Under the pieces are notes generated by a model. It was given only the letters and a program-made list of their open reading frames with translations, was not told the origin of the DNA and did no database searches. From the NCBI RefSeq assembly GCF_030704535.1, contig NC_081813.1, positions 13,199,501 through 13,263,500 on the forward strand: a stretch of DNA of 64,000 bases, in the 5' to 3' direction. The position numbers and the translations under genes are program-made. The first letter of the stretch is position 1; each line of letters begins with the position of its first letter. The stretch comes from Vitis vinifera (Eukaryota; Streptophyta; Magnoliopsida; Vitales; Vitaceae). Shown piece by piece: positions 44,075 through 57,673 of this stretch.

Positions 44075-44609
44075 ATGTTTCAAGGAAAAAAAAAAGAAAA
44101 AAAACTTAAAAGAGAAATTCTCTACTGAAGTTTGATGATAAGATCATTTTGTTCATATTTTATCATCATTGACAAGTATAAATATCCTTTGAAAAATTAT
44201 GTTGATATCTTTGACAAGTATAAATGTCCTTAGAAAAATTATGTTGGTATTAGCTTGTACATCGAGGATGTTTCAATATTGTCAATTAAAGAAACCACAA
44301 GGTCAGGCTTTTTGCTATTACTATCCAAATAGCATATAAGTTTAAGTCATAAAAAAAATAAAAGGCTAAAAAAGAAAGGAAAAAAAAAAAAACAACAACA
44401 ACCAATCACAATGGGTAGCAATATCAATAAATAAAGGGCTTTGAGAACTAGTCGCTATACTTCTTTCCAGGCAACCATGAAATATATGTTTTTTTTTCTT
44501 TAAGCAACAAAATAATGGAAGTTGTCAACATAACATAGGTTTGATTAGTAGTTAACTTTCCTTTAAATTTTTCATTCTTCCTATCATCCTAGGAATCTCT
44601 CACATACTA
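44075..44609. other. Spacer upstream of the NLR stub
   Basis: Contains a roughly 52-bp tandem duplication (about 44169-44252, 'ttgacaagtataaat' twice) and A-rich runs. The last about 60 bp before 44610 vaguely resemble the NLR 5' leader. No gene. Confidence 0.45.
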
Positions 44610-44732
44610 ATAGAAAATGCATGCTCAAACCCAATCTCAACTAACGACATAATTGGACACTATCGTTACTACACTATTGTCCAAGAAAATTATATAAGCT
44701 TGAAGAAAACCAATAAGATTTGAGAAGTACTG
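44610..44732 (+). pseudogene. NLR 5' stub
   Basis: Translation ENACSNPISTNDI then ENYIS aligns with the start of the intact NLR (GNVFSVSISTNDI, ANYIC). The start codon is ATA, the membrane-anchor cysteines are replaced by His/Tyr residues, and a stop or frame slip comes at about 44721. Homology ends at about 44732, where a different duplicated block begins. It is a dead fragment of a third NLR of the same type. Confidence 0.75.
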
Positions 44733-45560
44733 TTGCATGTGCTTGCTAAGTCATACATGTGGAAGTCAAGTTATATGCAAAAAGACTAAGTCTTGCTTGT
44801 CCTATTTGAATGGTTCTTTTGTTTTGAAGATGTTATTTTTGTTATTAAAGGTGAGAATGTGTAAGTCATTGCCTTTATTTCTTTGCTAGATTGTTCCTTA
44901 TTTGTAAGGAACTTAATATTAGAATTATGGATATTTAAGTGTTTATCTCAATGGAATAAGACGTGAACTTTATATCTTATCAATTTTTTAGTTGTATTCT
45001 CAAGTGTTAACAAGTTTCTTTATATCTTTTAATTTTCTTATCTTTTTCTTAACCCACTTATGTGCTCATATCAAGTATACTAAAAAAATTAAGCAAGTAG
45101 AGGAATGATTTAAAAAGGAAGATGGATCTAGTTAGATCTTAGAGGGTCTAGGGTTTAGGCTTTTGTTAGTAACATTTCTACCAGAATCTTTTATAAAACA
45201 CAATTAATGTTTAAATATAAAATAAAAGAATTTTTTTTATAGTATCTTTTGTCATGTGTTATTACACATTATGATAATACAATTAATGTTCGAATACGAA
45301 TAAAAAGAATTAAAATTGGTTAAAATTTTGTGCTTAATATTGGGCCTCCATTATGAATTGGTTTTCCTAATTTACCTAAGCCTTGTTGTCTAGGATAAGG
45401 TTGAAAAAATACAAAATAAAATATTTGGATCAAGACGAACATTCAAACATCCTTGTAGACATTTAAATGTTGGGACTTTCAAATTAGTTTCCTTCTTTTT
45501 TTGTAACTCAAAAATCTCAATTTTGAAATGTTTTAAAATTAAGAAACTCTTTATAATTGT
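44733..45560 (+). repeat. Duplicated block, copy 1
   Basis: Colinear with about 47290-48560: 'atgtgcttgctaag', 'aaaggtgagaatgtgtaag', 'ggaataaga', 'taggcttttgt', and later 'attgggcctccatta'. A third, partial copy is split by the CACTA element (14060-14142 and 28404 on). No coding potential. Confidence 0.75.
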
Positions 45561-45850
45561 TTGTTAAGGTTTTTCTAATATAAAATAGTTTGTTCTATTG
45601 AAATTTTGTGAATTCCCAAAAACTTTAGAGAATATAATCATTCTTAAAGTTTGTAACTCCATCTTTTGAACCTTTTAAGATATTTCTTGAAAGAACCTCT
45701 TGTCTATAATAAAGGTTAAAGACTCATACAACAAAACTTCAATAAGGGCCTCAAGAGATCTACTAAAGAGCATAGGGAATATTGCATCAAGAATTTGGAC
45801 AAGGAATGTCAATACTATTGGTATAAGACCCTACAGAATAGGTAATCAAG

Positions 45851-45905
<55 letters not shown>

Positions 45906-46592
45906 TTCTCATATTTAGTAGATTATTTAACGGTTGAGAGACCACACCCGCAATTTTTTACATTTAGGCCACAGGTTGGTTTTTCCATATTATATCGTGT
46001 GTTTATTATGTGATTGGGAATCTATGGGATTCATTAAATTTTACTTAATATCACCCACGGTTTTTAACATTTAGCTTGCTAGTTGGTTTTTCCGTATTAT
46101 ATCTTGTGTATTTCTATGGGATTCATCAAATTTTACTCAATATTGATATTATTGATAGAGAAAACTAAATTTGGGGTTGATTACTTCAACTACCTATTAA
46201 TCCCTTCAAGGTAATTTTATATATTAAGACAACAATTCTTTCATTATTATTCATATGAAAGGAAGAATCATGTAAAATATATTTGTCTCAAAAAATAAAT
46301 AGTAGCTATGAGTCAAAATAGAATAATTCCCTCATTTTATATAATACATAAATTAATAGCTACATTCATGTTTGAACAAAAGTTCTAAGGTATGAACATT
46401 AAATATTTAAAATGAAAAATGATAGGAAATGATGGTTTTTTCCTAAACTTAGTTGCTATGCCCCAATCTATGTTCATGGACAACTTTACAAAGAGGAAAC
46501 TCCAATTCATTTTGGGTTAGTTACCATAAAGGTAATAAATATTACACCCAATTATTAAAAAAAAATACTAATTTCATAACCATGGGCCTTAT

Positions 46593-46648
<56 letters not shown>

Positions 46649-46860
46649 CACCTTAAAAAAGTGTAATTTTTCTTGATAAAACTCTAAAAATTATAATATA
46701 TTTATTTTTTAGGCCATCTAATCATTTGAAAGAATGACCAATAATAAAACTAAAAATTTCTAGCTTTGTTCTAATTATAATTGATGGAATTTATGAAAAT
46801 AAAAAATAAAAAAAACAAGGCAAAACTAAGAAGACAATAGTGTTGGATTAAAAGAAAAAA
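45561..46860. other. AT-rich DNA with two (TA)n microsatellites
   Basis: (TA)n at about 45853-45900 and 46596-46646. A short duplicated phrase 'ttggtttttccatattatat' / 'ttggtttttccgtattatat' lies at 45974 and 46083. The short frames that read IYIYIY are microsatellite translations, not genes. Confidence 0.6.
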
Positions 46861-46861
46861 A

Positions 46862-47208
46862 AACCTTAGGACAAATTACAAAAATCACCCACATACTTTC
46901 ACTTATATATCAATTTAGTCTTTTAAACTTTATATATATAATATCAATCATAAATTATATCCAAATGTCAAATTGGGCCTTTTGCTAACAAGCAAATAAA
47001 TATTGGTACGACTTTTTATATCATATATTTGAATATTTTCAGTTTATCTATGCACTTTTCATTTTTTTTTAACAAATTTAAAATCTTAATCAAAAGGCCT
47101 AATGTCAACGTATAATTTATGATTGATATTACTAAAAGAATAAAAATTAGAGACTAAATTGAGATAGAGGAAAAAATTAAAAAAATGATTTTTGTAATTT
47201 TCTCTTAA
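46862..47208. mobile_element. MITE-like long inverted repeat
   Basis: The left arm (about 46865-46978: 'aaattacaaaaatca', 'caatttagtct', 'aatatcaatcataaattata', 'ggccttttg') is matched in reverse complement by the right arm (about 47091-47206), with about 110 bp between. This is the shape of a foldback MITE, probably Mutator-like by its 'acaaattacaaaaatc' end. A target duplication is not clear. Confidence 0.65.
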
Positions 47209-47289
47209 AATATGGATGAAGCATCTAAAACTTAGGATCCTATTTGTAATACAACTTCCTTTAATTATAAGTGATGCATATAATGGCTT

Positions 47290-48560
<1,271 letters not shown>

Positions 48561-49183
48561 CAAGGAAATAAAGACTAATTTACCCTTATTTCTAAAAGGA
48601 AAGAATTTTTTTTTTAATATGGTAGCTAAATAAATAAGAGATGTGGTAACTAAATAAATAAATAAATAAATAAATAAATATATAATAATTAAATAAATTA
48701 ATAACTTTTAAGATCCGAAACAAAAGAAAATTGCATGATTTAGCATATTAAGTAGTTCAATTATGAGTACCTTCATTTGATTATCATTGTACGGAGCATT
48801 TGGTGCTGTATTCCTTATGATCTCTCATAAGGAGGTGACAACTGAAACTTTCACACCCCCATTTCCATGCTTTAAAATTTGATCTATGATCAAATGCTTC
48901 GATGAGAGGTAAAAGTGCCATTATTGTTGAGATACATGGCTGTTGTTCCACTTTTGACAAAAAAAACTCAGCCCTCTAAAAGACATAATGGACAAATGTT
49001 AAATCAGGAAACAATCACAAAACCTATTACTTGAAAAAGCCATCACTATACAAATCTAAAGCCTAGAAGCTATCGAAGATAATGCAAACAAAGTCTTATA
49101 TAGAAAGAACCATAGCTTTTGGATTCTGCCCAAACAATAAATTTCTCTTTAATTCAAAATTTTGAATTTTGGAATAGTCATTG
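48561..49183. other. Spacer with (AAAT)n and an unidentified minus-strand open stretch
   Basis: (AAAT)n at 48649-48684. On the minus strand about 48950-48775 a 58-codon open stretch reads ...STIMALLPLIEAFDHRSN and FKAWKWGCESFSCHLL. It is not recognised, has no clear ATG context and may be an exon relic. The gypsy element starts at 49184, preceded by CATTG (49179-49183), its presumed left target copy. Confidence 0.35.
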
Positions 49184-51611
49184 TGTAACATCCCAAAATT
49201 TACTTTAAGGGCAAAATAGTAAATTACAAAGTAATCAATCAATTAATTAAACTCATTAAGGGTGAAAGAGTCCTTTTACAATTAATAGTCTTAGGTATAA
49301 ATTAGATCTTCCTATTACCTTTTTTATTCAGAAGACCCTATCAACCAAAATTAGAGAATTGGAGATCATAGGGCTCAAGGGTTAGAGGTTCAGAGTTTGA
49401 AGTTCAAATTTTTCCAGGTAAGATTCTAACCCTAAATTAATATATTATATTCGTTAGTTAGTTCTGAACACGCTAAATATTCTTTGAAAATTTTTAATTT
49501 AGATTAGGTTTAGTTTATTTTTTTAAATACGTTTTTACATCAAAATATTGGAAATTTAAGATTATGGGTTGATTCATGGTTGGAAATTGGGAAATCTTGA
49601 GCTTTTAGATGAAAAAAAAAAAATCTTTGGAAGATTTCGATTTAGGCTAGGGTTAATCTATTTAAAAATTTTAGGTCAAAATATTGAAATTATGAATATA
49701 GGTTGTTCTATTGATGAAAATAGGGAAATTCAAAATTTCTTAGATGAATAGATCTAAGCATTGAAATTTCAAAAAAAAAAAAAAATGATTAAATAAATAT
49801 ATTATTATATGTGACTCAAGGGATTGGAAAATATTAAGAAATATAAAATATAAAAAAATAAAAATAAATAAAGAACGCATGTGCACCGAAGGAAGGTTTT
49901 TTTTTTTTTTTTTAAAAAAAAAAGGAAAAAGAATGCGTGTGTGTGGAAGATGAAGAATGATGAAAATAATAATATTAATAATAATAAAGAGGCATGCACG
50001 TGGAGTGTGTGAGTGGTTGGATGTGGATGATTAAGAATTGTGAAAATAATAATATTAATAATAAAGGAGGATGTGTACACATGGTGTTTGGTGGTTAATA
50101 TATATATTATTATATTAAGTATAGGTTATGTTTAGTGAAATAAAACTTGAAAGCCAGAGAACATAATTTATAAATAAAAGGAAGTAAAATTTTTGGTATT
50201 ATAATTATACTAATGATGGGTGTAAGTTATCAAATAGCATATACTTTAATTAGTGAAATAAATTTCAATTTAATTAAATTATGTTGTGTCCTAAGAAATA
50301 AATTGAAAATAAATTTAAGTTTTATATGAATTAGAAATTTATTAATTTTTCTAAAATAGGAATATATTAAATTATCTTTCATAATTAAAAACATTAATTT
50401 GAATGCCTAAAATTTTAGGATTGTCAAACCTATAATTTTAGATAAATAGTAATGATTATTTCTCTTATACTTTGTTAGGTGAAGAGTAGATTTTTTTCAC
50501 GTCAAAGTTTTTTAGGACTTCTTTTGAGGTAAGGGAAATTAATACAAATTTTGCAAAGGAAAATAATTATATATATATATATATATATATGTTGTTTGAA
50601 ATGTGTAATTGTTAATTTTGCTTTTAAACATGGATCAAATATATTTTTGTATGGAAAAAAATGTGTTATAACATTTATTTTGTTTATATTGAAATACTTG
50701 GGGATTTTCTGTTTTTGTAAGTTGGAATAAATAAAATAAAGAATTTGACTCTAGTTTGTTTGACTCTTATTAACGGGATATAATAGTTGACTTTTTAGCC
50801 CTTGTCAATGGGATACAATAGTTGACCTTTACATTTTTATGGTGGGAAATGTAATTGATTTGGACCCCAACCTTTAGGAGTGTGGTTAGAGGTTATTAGT
50901 ACTAGTAGTGTTTGGTTTCGTCCTCCTTAAAAGGAATATTTGAGGCTAACCACCTATTTGTAAAGTCCCACTTAAATGGGCACTATTTACTATTTGATAA
51001 CCAGAGTGAAAACAATTGAAATGTATTTGATTTGGAATGAATATGAAATGATTTTTATATATATTAAAATGTTTGTTGAACTGTTTAAATGCATTAGCAT
51101 GTATTAATTCAAAAGTTTTATAAATAGAGTGTATGTTATATCTCCTATTTGTAAGTATAATTGAAAATATTTGATCCATGAAACTGTATTAATATTCCTT
51201 ATTGGGCTTTGAGCTCATTCCACACCCCTCCCCCCCCCCCCCCCCCCCTTTGTTGATAACTTTTCAAGTACCCTCAGTGAGAAGTGACAGTTAGGAGGAG
51301 ATATTGGTTTGTTAGGACTTTTGTTAAAACTTTCTTTATTTTGAGCATTGTTTAGATGTTAAAAATTTATTTTCCATTAGAATTATTTGAGTTGGGAGTT
51401 ATTCAGACAACAACACTTGGTTTGATGTGTTAGTTTCAAAAATTATTATATGGAGATTTTAGAATTTTTGTTCTACTACTTTGAACAGGAATTTGGTAAT
51501 TGGTAATTTTCTAGTTACAATACGAATGTTTGAGTTGTTTCCACTTTGAGCCTTTGGGCTTTATGTGTGAAATGACCGTCATGCCCTTGGAGTGGGTTTT
51601 GGGGCATGACA
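49184..51611 (+). repeat. Gypsy 5' LTR, 2.43 kb
   Basis: Starts TGTAACATCCC, ends GGGGCATGACA. It contains a splice-donor-like 'tttttccaggtaaga' (about 49410) conserved in all LTR copies, an (AT)n run at 50570, and a 19-base C run (51230-51248). Compared with it, the 3' LTR lacks about 160 bp after 'ttttccaggtaag'. Confidence 0.88.
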
Positions 51612-51801
51612 GAGTGGTATTAAGCACTAGGTTATGATCTTGTTAGGAACTTGTGTTAGTTTAATTTGGGGATAGATGAGTGACACATTAGTTTAAGTTT
51701 TAACTTCATCTTTTATAAACTCTTTCTTCCTTATAAATCCAAATTGTCTACTTGGTTTCTTAGTGACTAATTTACCTATACCTTATGCTTTATAGGAGAT
51801 C

Positions 51802-52558
51802 ATGCCACCAAGAAGAACAACATCTTCCCAAAATAGCCAGGCTAATGATGGTGTACCTCCTTCACTTGAGGGTTTGCCTCCCATGAATGTAGAAGGGCTT
51901 TATAAGTATCTCAGAACTTTCGCTGGTTTGGTTGAGTGTCAAGCTAGAGCTGCTGAGACTAATGGTCAGGGACAATCCTCATATTCTAGGAGTAGCTCCT
52001 TTGATGACTTTAAGAAACTAGGTCCTTCTTATTTTTCTAGCACTTCAAATCCAATAAAAGTAGAGGCTTGGATTCTTAAGATGGAGAAATTCTTTGATGT
52101 CATAGATTGCTCTGAGGAGCAAAAGGCCTCTTATGCAGCATTTATGTTAGAGAAAGAAGCAGATCCTTGGTGGCGTATGACTAAGAGGCTTTTAGAGGAT
52201 TAGGGACCTATAACTTGGAGTCAGTTAGGGAGGCCTTCTACAAAAAGTACTTTCCTGACAGTGTTAGATGACAAAAGGTGGGAGAGTTTGTTCGTTTGGA
52301 ACAGGGGGAGATGACTGTGGCCCAGTATGAGAACAAATTTACAAAATTGTAACGTTTTTCCCCACAGTTGATTGCTACGGAGGAGGAAAAAACATTAAAG
52401 TTTCAGGATGGATTAAAGCCCTACCTAAAGAACAAGGTATCTATTCTAAAACTTGGTATCTATTTAGAGATTGTGGACAAAGCCCTTATTGCAGAAAAAA
52501 ATAATAAAGAGCTTCATCAATATAGGGAACAATAAAGGAAGAGGAATATGAGTGATGG
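51802..52558 (+). pseudogene. Gypsy gag, first part
   Basis: Starts at ATG 51802 (MPPRRTTSSQ). The capsid part reads VEAWILKMEKFFDV and MLEKEADPWWR. A TAG at 52201 and a one-base loss soon after break the frame, and the remaining wording (FPDSVR, VGEFVRLEQGEMTVAQYE, FQDGLKPYLKNKV) is still clear to the insertion at 52559. It resumes at 57674 after removal of the nested element and one target copy. Confidence 0.85.
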
Positions 52559-53957
52559 TGTCATGCCCCAAAACCCACTCCAAGGGCATGGCGGTCATTT
52601 CACACCTCAAGCCCAAAGGCTCAAAGTGGAAACGACGCAACATTCATATTGTAAATGGAAATTTACCAATTACCAAATTCATGTTCAGAGTCGTAGGACA
52701 AAATTCTAAAATCTCCAAGTATTGACTTTAAAAAAAGCTAACACATCAACCAGAGTGTTATTGTCCAAATAACTCCAAATTCAAATAATTTAAATGAGGA
52801 ATTAAATTTTAACATCTAAACAATGTCCAAAATAAAGTTTGAACCAAAATCCTAACAACGAAAAATTCCCCAGCCTAGCCATCACTCTTCGCCCGAATTG
52901 AGAGTACCTGAAAAATTATCAACAAAGGGGCATGAACTTAAAGATCAATAAGGAACATCAATACAGTTTCATGGATCAAACATTTTCAATCATATTTGCA
53001 AATAGGAGACATAACATATACTTATTTTCAAAAAACTTTTGAGTTCAAAATACTAATACATTCAAACTTTTCAACAACCTTTCTCATATCCATTTCAAAA
53101 CAATTTCTCATCAAAATCAAATCGAATGCATTCAAAATATCTTTACTCTAGTTATCAAATAAAAAATGGCGCCCAATTAGGTGGGACTTCACAAATGAGT
53201 GGCTAGTTTCAAATTTGTTCTAGTTATGGTGAAAAAAACCAAATGTCAACATATAACCCGTTGACTAGGGCCATATAATATCAACTATTATAACCCATTG
53301 ACTAAGGCCATAGAAACCAAAGTCAAACACTTTATTTTATTAATTCAAATTTGCAAAACAAAATATCATATCTTCAAAAATTTTCATTTTTCGTAAACAA
53401 AGAAAATTCTCAAATATACTTTCCATACAAAACACATATTTGATCCATGCGAAAAAATAAAAATAATATTTTTACATATTTCAAAATACAATATAAAAAT
53501 GAAATCATTTTCTTTTATAAAAATTTTCATTCATTTCCCTTACCTTGAAAAAGTGCTAAGAAACTTGAAGTATTTAGCTTGATAAATTTACTCCTCACCT
53601 AACATAATATCATACACAATTATCTAAAGGTAAAAATTTGATAATCCTAAAAATATTTTATTTAGTATTAGGGATCCTAATTAATTTTTCATGCTAATAT
53701 TATTACTACCCAATATTATTTTCAACTTCTTTAACAATAATAATATAATTTAATGAATTTCCAAATTTTTTATAAACTCATATTTCTTTCAAATCTTATT
53801 CAACCATTTATTTCTTTTGTTTACATAAACTAAATTAAAACTTGTATTAAAAACAATTACTATTATTATATTTTTTTGATACCCCATAACATCCAAATAG
53901 CCCTACTGTAAGTCACTCACAAGCATGCAAATAATCACACAATTCCTACTATTATTA

Positions 53958-53988
<31 letters not shown>

Positions 53989-56847
53989 TAATATCATTAT
54001 TATCATTATTCTTATTAATCCCAACTATTATTATTATTATTATTATTATTATTACTACTACTACTACTAATATTATTATTATTATTATTATTATTATCAT
54101 TATTCTTATTAATCCCAATGTCCCCTCTTACTAAACAAAATACCCCATGTACTTTTAACAAGTCCAACAACCCCACCAATTCTACTCATTATTATTATTT
54201 TAATTTATTCCACTACCACTCTTTGCCTCTCACGATTACATATTAAATTTTTTTCTTTCTTTCTTTAGTGCCTCAAATCCAAAATCTGGAAACATGTAGT
54301 TCTTTTTCTTATTATTTTCCAATCCCTTAAGCCACATATAATTTTAGATTTATTTACTCATTTAAGTTTTAAAATTTCATTGTTTAGATCTATTCATCTA
54401 AAAAAAATTCGAATTTCCCTATTTTCATCAACGAAAGAACCTGTAGTCATAATTTCAATCTTTTGATCTTAAAATAGATTAACTAAACTAATTCTAATCT
54501 AAATTAAAATTTTCTAAAGAATATCTAATGTGTTCAAAACTAACTAACGAATATAATATATTAACTAGGGTTAGAATCTTACCTAGAAAAATATGAACTT
54601 CAAACTCTAGACTCCGAACCTTAAGTCCTATGTTCTCCAATTCTTTGATTTTTGGTTAATAGAGTTTTCTTAATAGAGAAGATAAGAGGAAAATCTAATT
54701 TATACTTAGGATTTTTAATTGTAAAATGACTATTTTACCTTTAATGAGTTTAATTAATTAATTTTTAATTTACTATTTTGCCCCTAAAGTTTATTTTGGG
54801 GTGTTACATCCTCCCCTCCTTAACAAAAGTTTAGTCCTTTAAACTTGACGTCCATAAATCTTCAAATAATGAGGATGTTTTTCTCCTATCTCCTTTTCTA
54901 ATTCCTAAGTGACCTCTTGAATACTAAGATTGCATCATTAAACCTTTATCAACTTGGCAATAATAGATTGGATTTTTTTTTTCTACCTTACACCACATAA
55001 GCATATAACCCTTAACAACCCTTTCTAAGCTAGGAACTAACCCATAAAGCTAAGGTCATACACAATGGTCTAATCACATGTTTTCCCTCAAAACTAAACT
55101 CAAGCTTACCGGAAATGTGAAAGTCACACTTTTCCTAAAACAATCAACATAGACATATCAGGAAGCTAACAAATCTATCACCAAAATCTTGAAGGTTAGG
55201 GAGAACAAAGTCAATTGACATATTTCTATAACGAATCATCACAAGTCAACCTCCAAACATTATAACTTAAATTAAATGAAACCAAAACTTAAACTAATGC
55301 ATCACTCATCTATCCCCAATCTAAACCGATTCAAGTTCCCAACAAGATCATAACTTAGTGCTCTGATACCACTCTATCGCGCCCTAAAACCCACTCCAAG
55401 GACATGACGGTCATTTCACACCTCAAGCCCAAAGGCTTAAAGTGGAAATGACACAAACATTCATATTGTAACTGGAAATTTACCAATTACCAAATTCATG
55501 TTAAGAGTAGTAGGACAAAATTCTAAAATCCCCAAGTATCGACTTTAAAAAAAACTAACACATCAACCAGAGTGTTATTGTCCAAATAACTCCAAATTCA
55601 AATAATTTAAATGGAGAATTAAATTTTAACATCTAAACAATGTCCAAAATAAAGTTTGAACCAAAATCCTAACAAAGAAAAATTCCCCAACCTGGCCATC
55701 ACTCCTCACCCAAACTGAGAGTACTTGAAATGTTATCAACAAAGAAGCATGAACTTAAAGCTCAATAAGGAACATCAACAATACAGTTTCATGGATCAAA
55801 CATTTTCAATAATGCTTGCAAATAGGAGATATGACATATATTTATTTTCATAAAAACTTTTGAGTTCAAAACACTAATATATTCAAACTTTTCAACAACC
55901 TTTCTCATATCCATTTCAAAACAATTTCTCATTAAAACCAAATCGAATGCATTCAAAATATCTTTACTCTGGTTATCAAATAACAAATGGTGCCCAATTA
56001 GGTGGGACTTCACAAATGAGTGGCTAGTTTTAAATTTGTTCTAGTTATTGTGAACAAAACCAAATGTCAACAATTATAACCCGTTAACTAGGGTCATAAA
56101 GTCAACTATTATAACCCGTTGACTAGGGCCATATAATATCAACTATTATAACTCATTGATTAGGTCCAAGTATGTCAACAATTATAGCCCGTTGACTAGG
56201 GCCATAGAAACCAGAGTCAAACACTTTATTTTATTAATTCAAACTTGCAAAACAAAATATCATATCTTCAAAATTTTTCATTTTTCATGAACAAAGAAAA
56301 TTCTCAAATATACTTTCCATACAAAACACATATTTGATCCATGCGAAAAAATAAAAATAATATTTTTACATATTTCAAAATACAATATAAAAATGAAATT
56401 ATTTTATTTTTATAAAAATTTTCATTAATTTCCCTTACTTTGAAGAAGCGCTAAAAAACTTGAAGTATTTAGCTTGATGAATTTACTCCTCACCTAACAT
56501 AATATCATACACAATTATCTAAAGGTAAAAATTTGACAATCCTAAAAATATTTTATTTAGCATTAGGGATCCTAATTAATTTTTCATGCTAATATTATTA
56601 CTACCCAATATTATTTTCAACTACTTAAACAATAATAATATAATTTAATGAATTCCCAAATTTTTTATAAACTCATATTTCTTCCAAATCTTATTCAACC
56701 ATTTATTTCTTTTGTATACTTAAACTAAATTAAAAGTTTTATTAAAAAAAATTACTATTATTATTACTATATTTTTTCGATACCCCATAACATCCAAACA
56801 ACCCTACTGTAAGTCACTCACAAGCATCCAAATCACACAATTCTTAC

Positions 56848-56889
<42 letters not shown>

Positions 56890-56920
56890 CATTATTATCA
56901 TTATTCTTATTAATCCCAAC

Positions 56921-56953
<33 letters not shown>

Positions 56954-57673
56954 CATTTTTCTTATTAATCCCAATTTCCCTTCTTAATTAACAAAATACC
57001 CCATGTACTTTTAACAACTCCAACAATCCCACCAATTCTACTCATTATTATTATTTTAATTTATTCCACTACCACTCTTTGTCTCTCACGATTACATATT
57101 AAATTTTTTTTCTTTTTTTAGTGCCTCAAATCCAAAATCTAGAAACAAGCCATTCTTTTTCTTATTATTTTCAAATCCCTTAAGCCACATATAATCGTAG
57201 ATTTATTTACTCATTTAATTTTTAAAATTTCATTGTTTAGATCTATTCATCTAAAAAAAAAATTCGAATTTCCCTATTTTCATCAATGAAACAACCTATA
57301 TTCATAATTTCAATCTTTTGATCTTAAAATAAATTAACTAAACTAACCCTAATCTAAATTAAAATTTTCTAGAGAATATATAATGTGTTCTAAACTAACG
57401 AACGAATATAATATATTAACTAGGGTTAGAATCTTACCTGGAAAAATATGAACTTCAAACTCTAGACCTCCAAACCTCTAGCCCTACGTTCTCCAATTCT
57501 CTGATTTTTGGTTAATAGAGTTTTTTGAATAGAGAAGATAAGAGGAAAATTTAATTTATACCTAGGATTTTTAATTGTAAAAGGACTCTTTTAACTTTAA
57601 TGAGTTTAATTAATTAATTAATTTTTAATTTAGTATTTTGCCCCTAAAGTTTATTTTGGGGTGTTACAGATAG
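52554..57673 (-). mobile_element. Nested, inverted, internally deleted gypsy element
   Basis: Two LTRs in reverse orientation, 52559-54808 (2,250 bp, element 3') and 55375-57668 (2,294 bp, element 5'), enclose only 566 bp. That interior keeps a PBS (reverse complement of TGGTATCAGAGC at 55360-55371), the polypurine tract (reverse of 'aggaggggagga' at about 54809-54821) and the last roughly 150 bp of pol. Everything between is deleted. Flanks are GATGG / GATAG, a 5-bp target duplication with one change; the host gag reads on in frame across it. The outer end of the right-hand copy has mutated from TG to TA. Its LTRs closely resemble the host element's, so this is a family member that jumped into a sibling. 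Confidence 0.9.

Noticed and set aside
53903..54134. Frames rich in Ile/Asn/Thr on both strands
   Set aside because: Translations of the (TTA)n tract in a reverse gypsy LTR.
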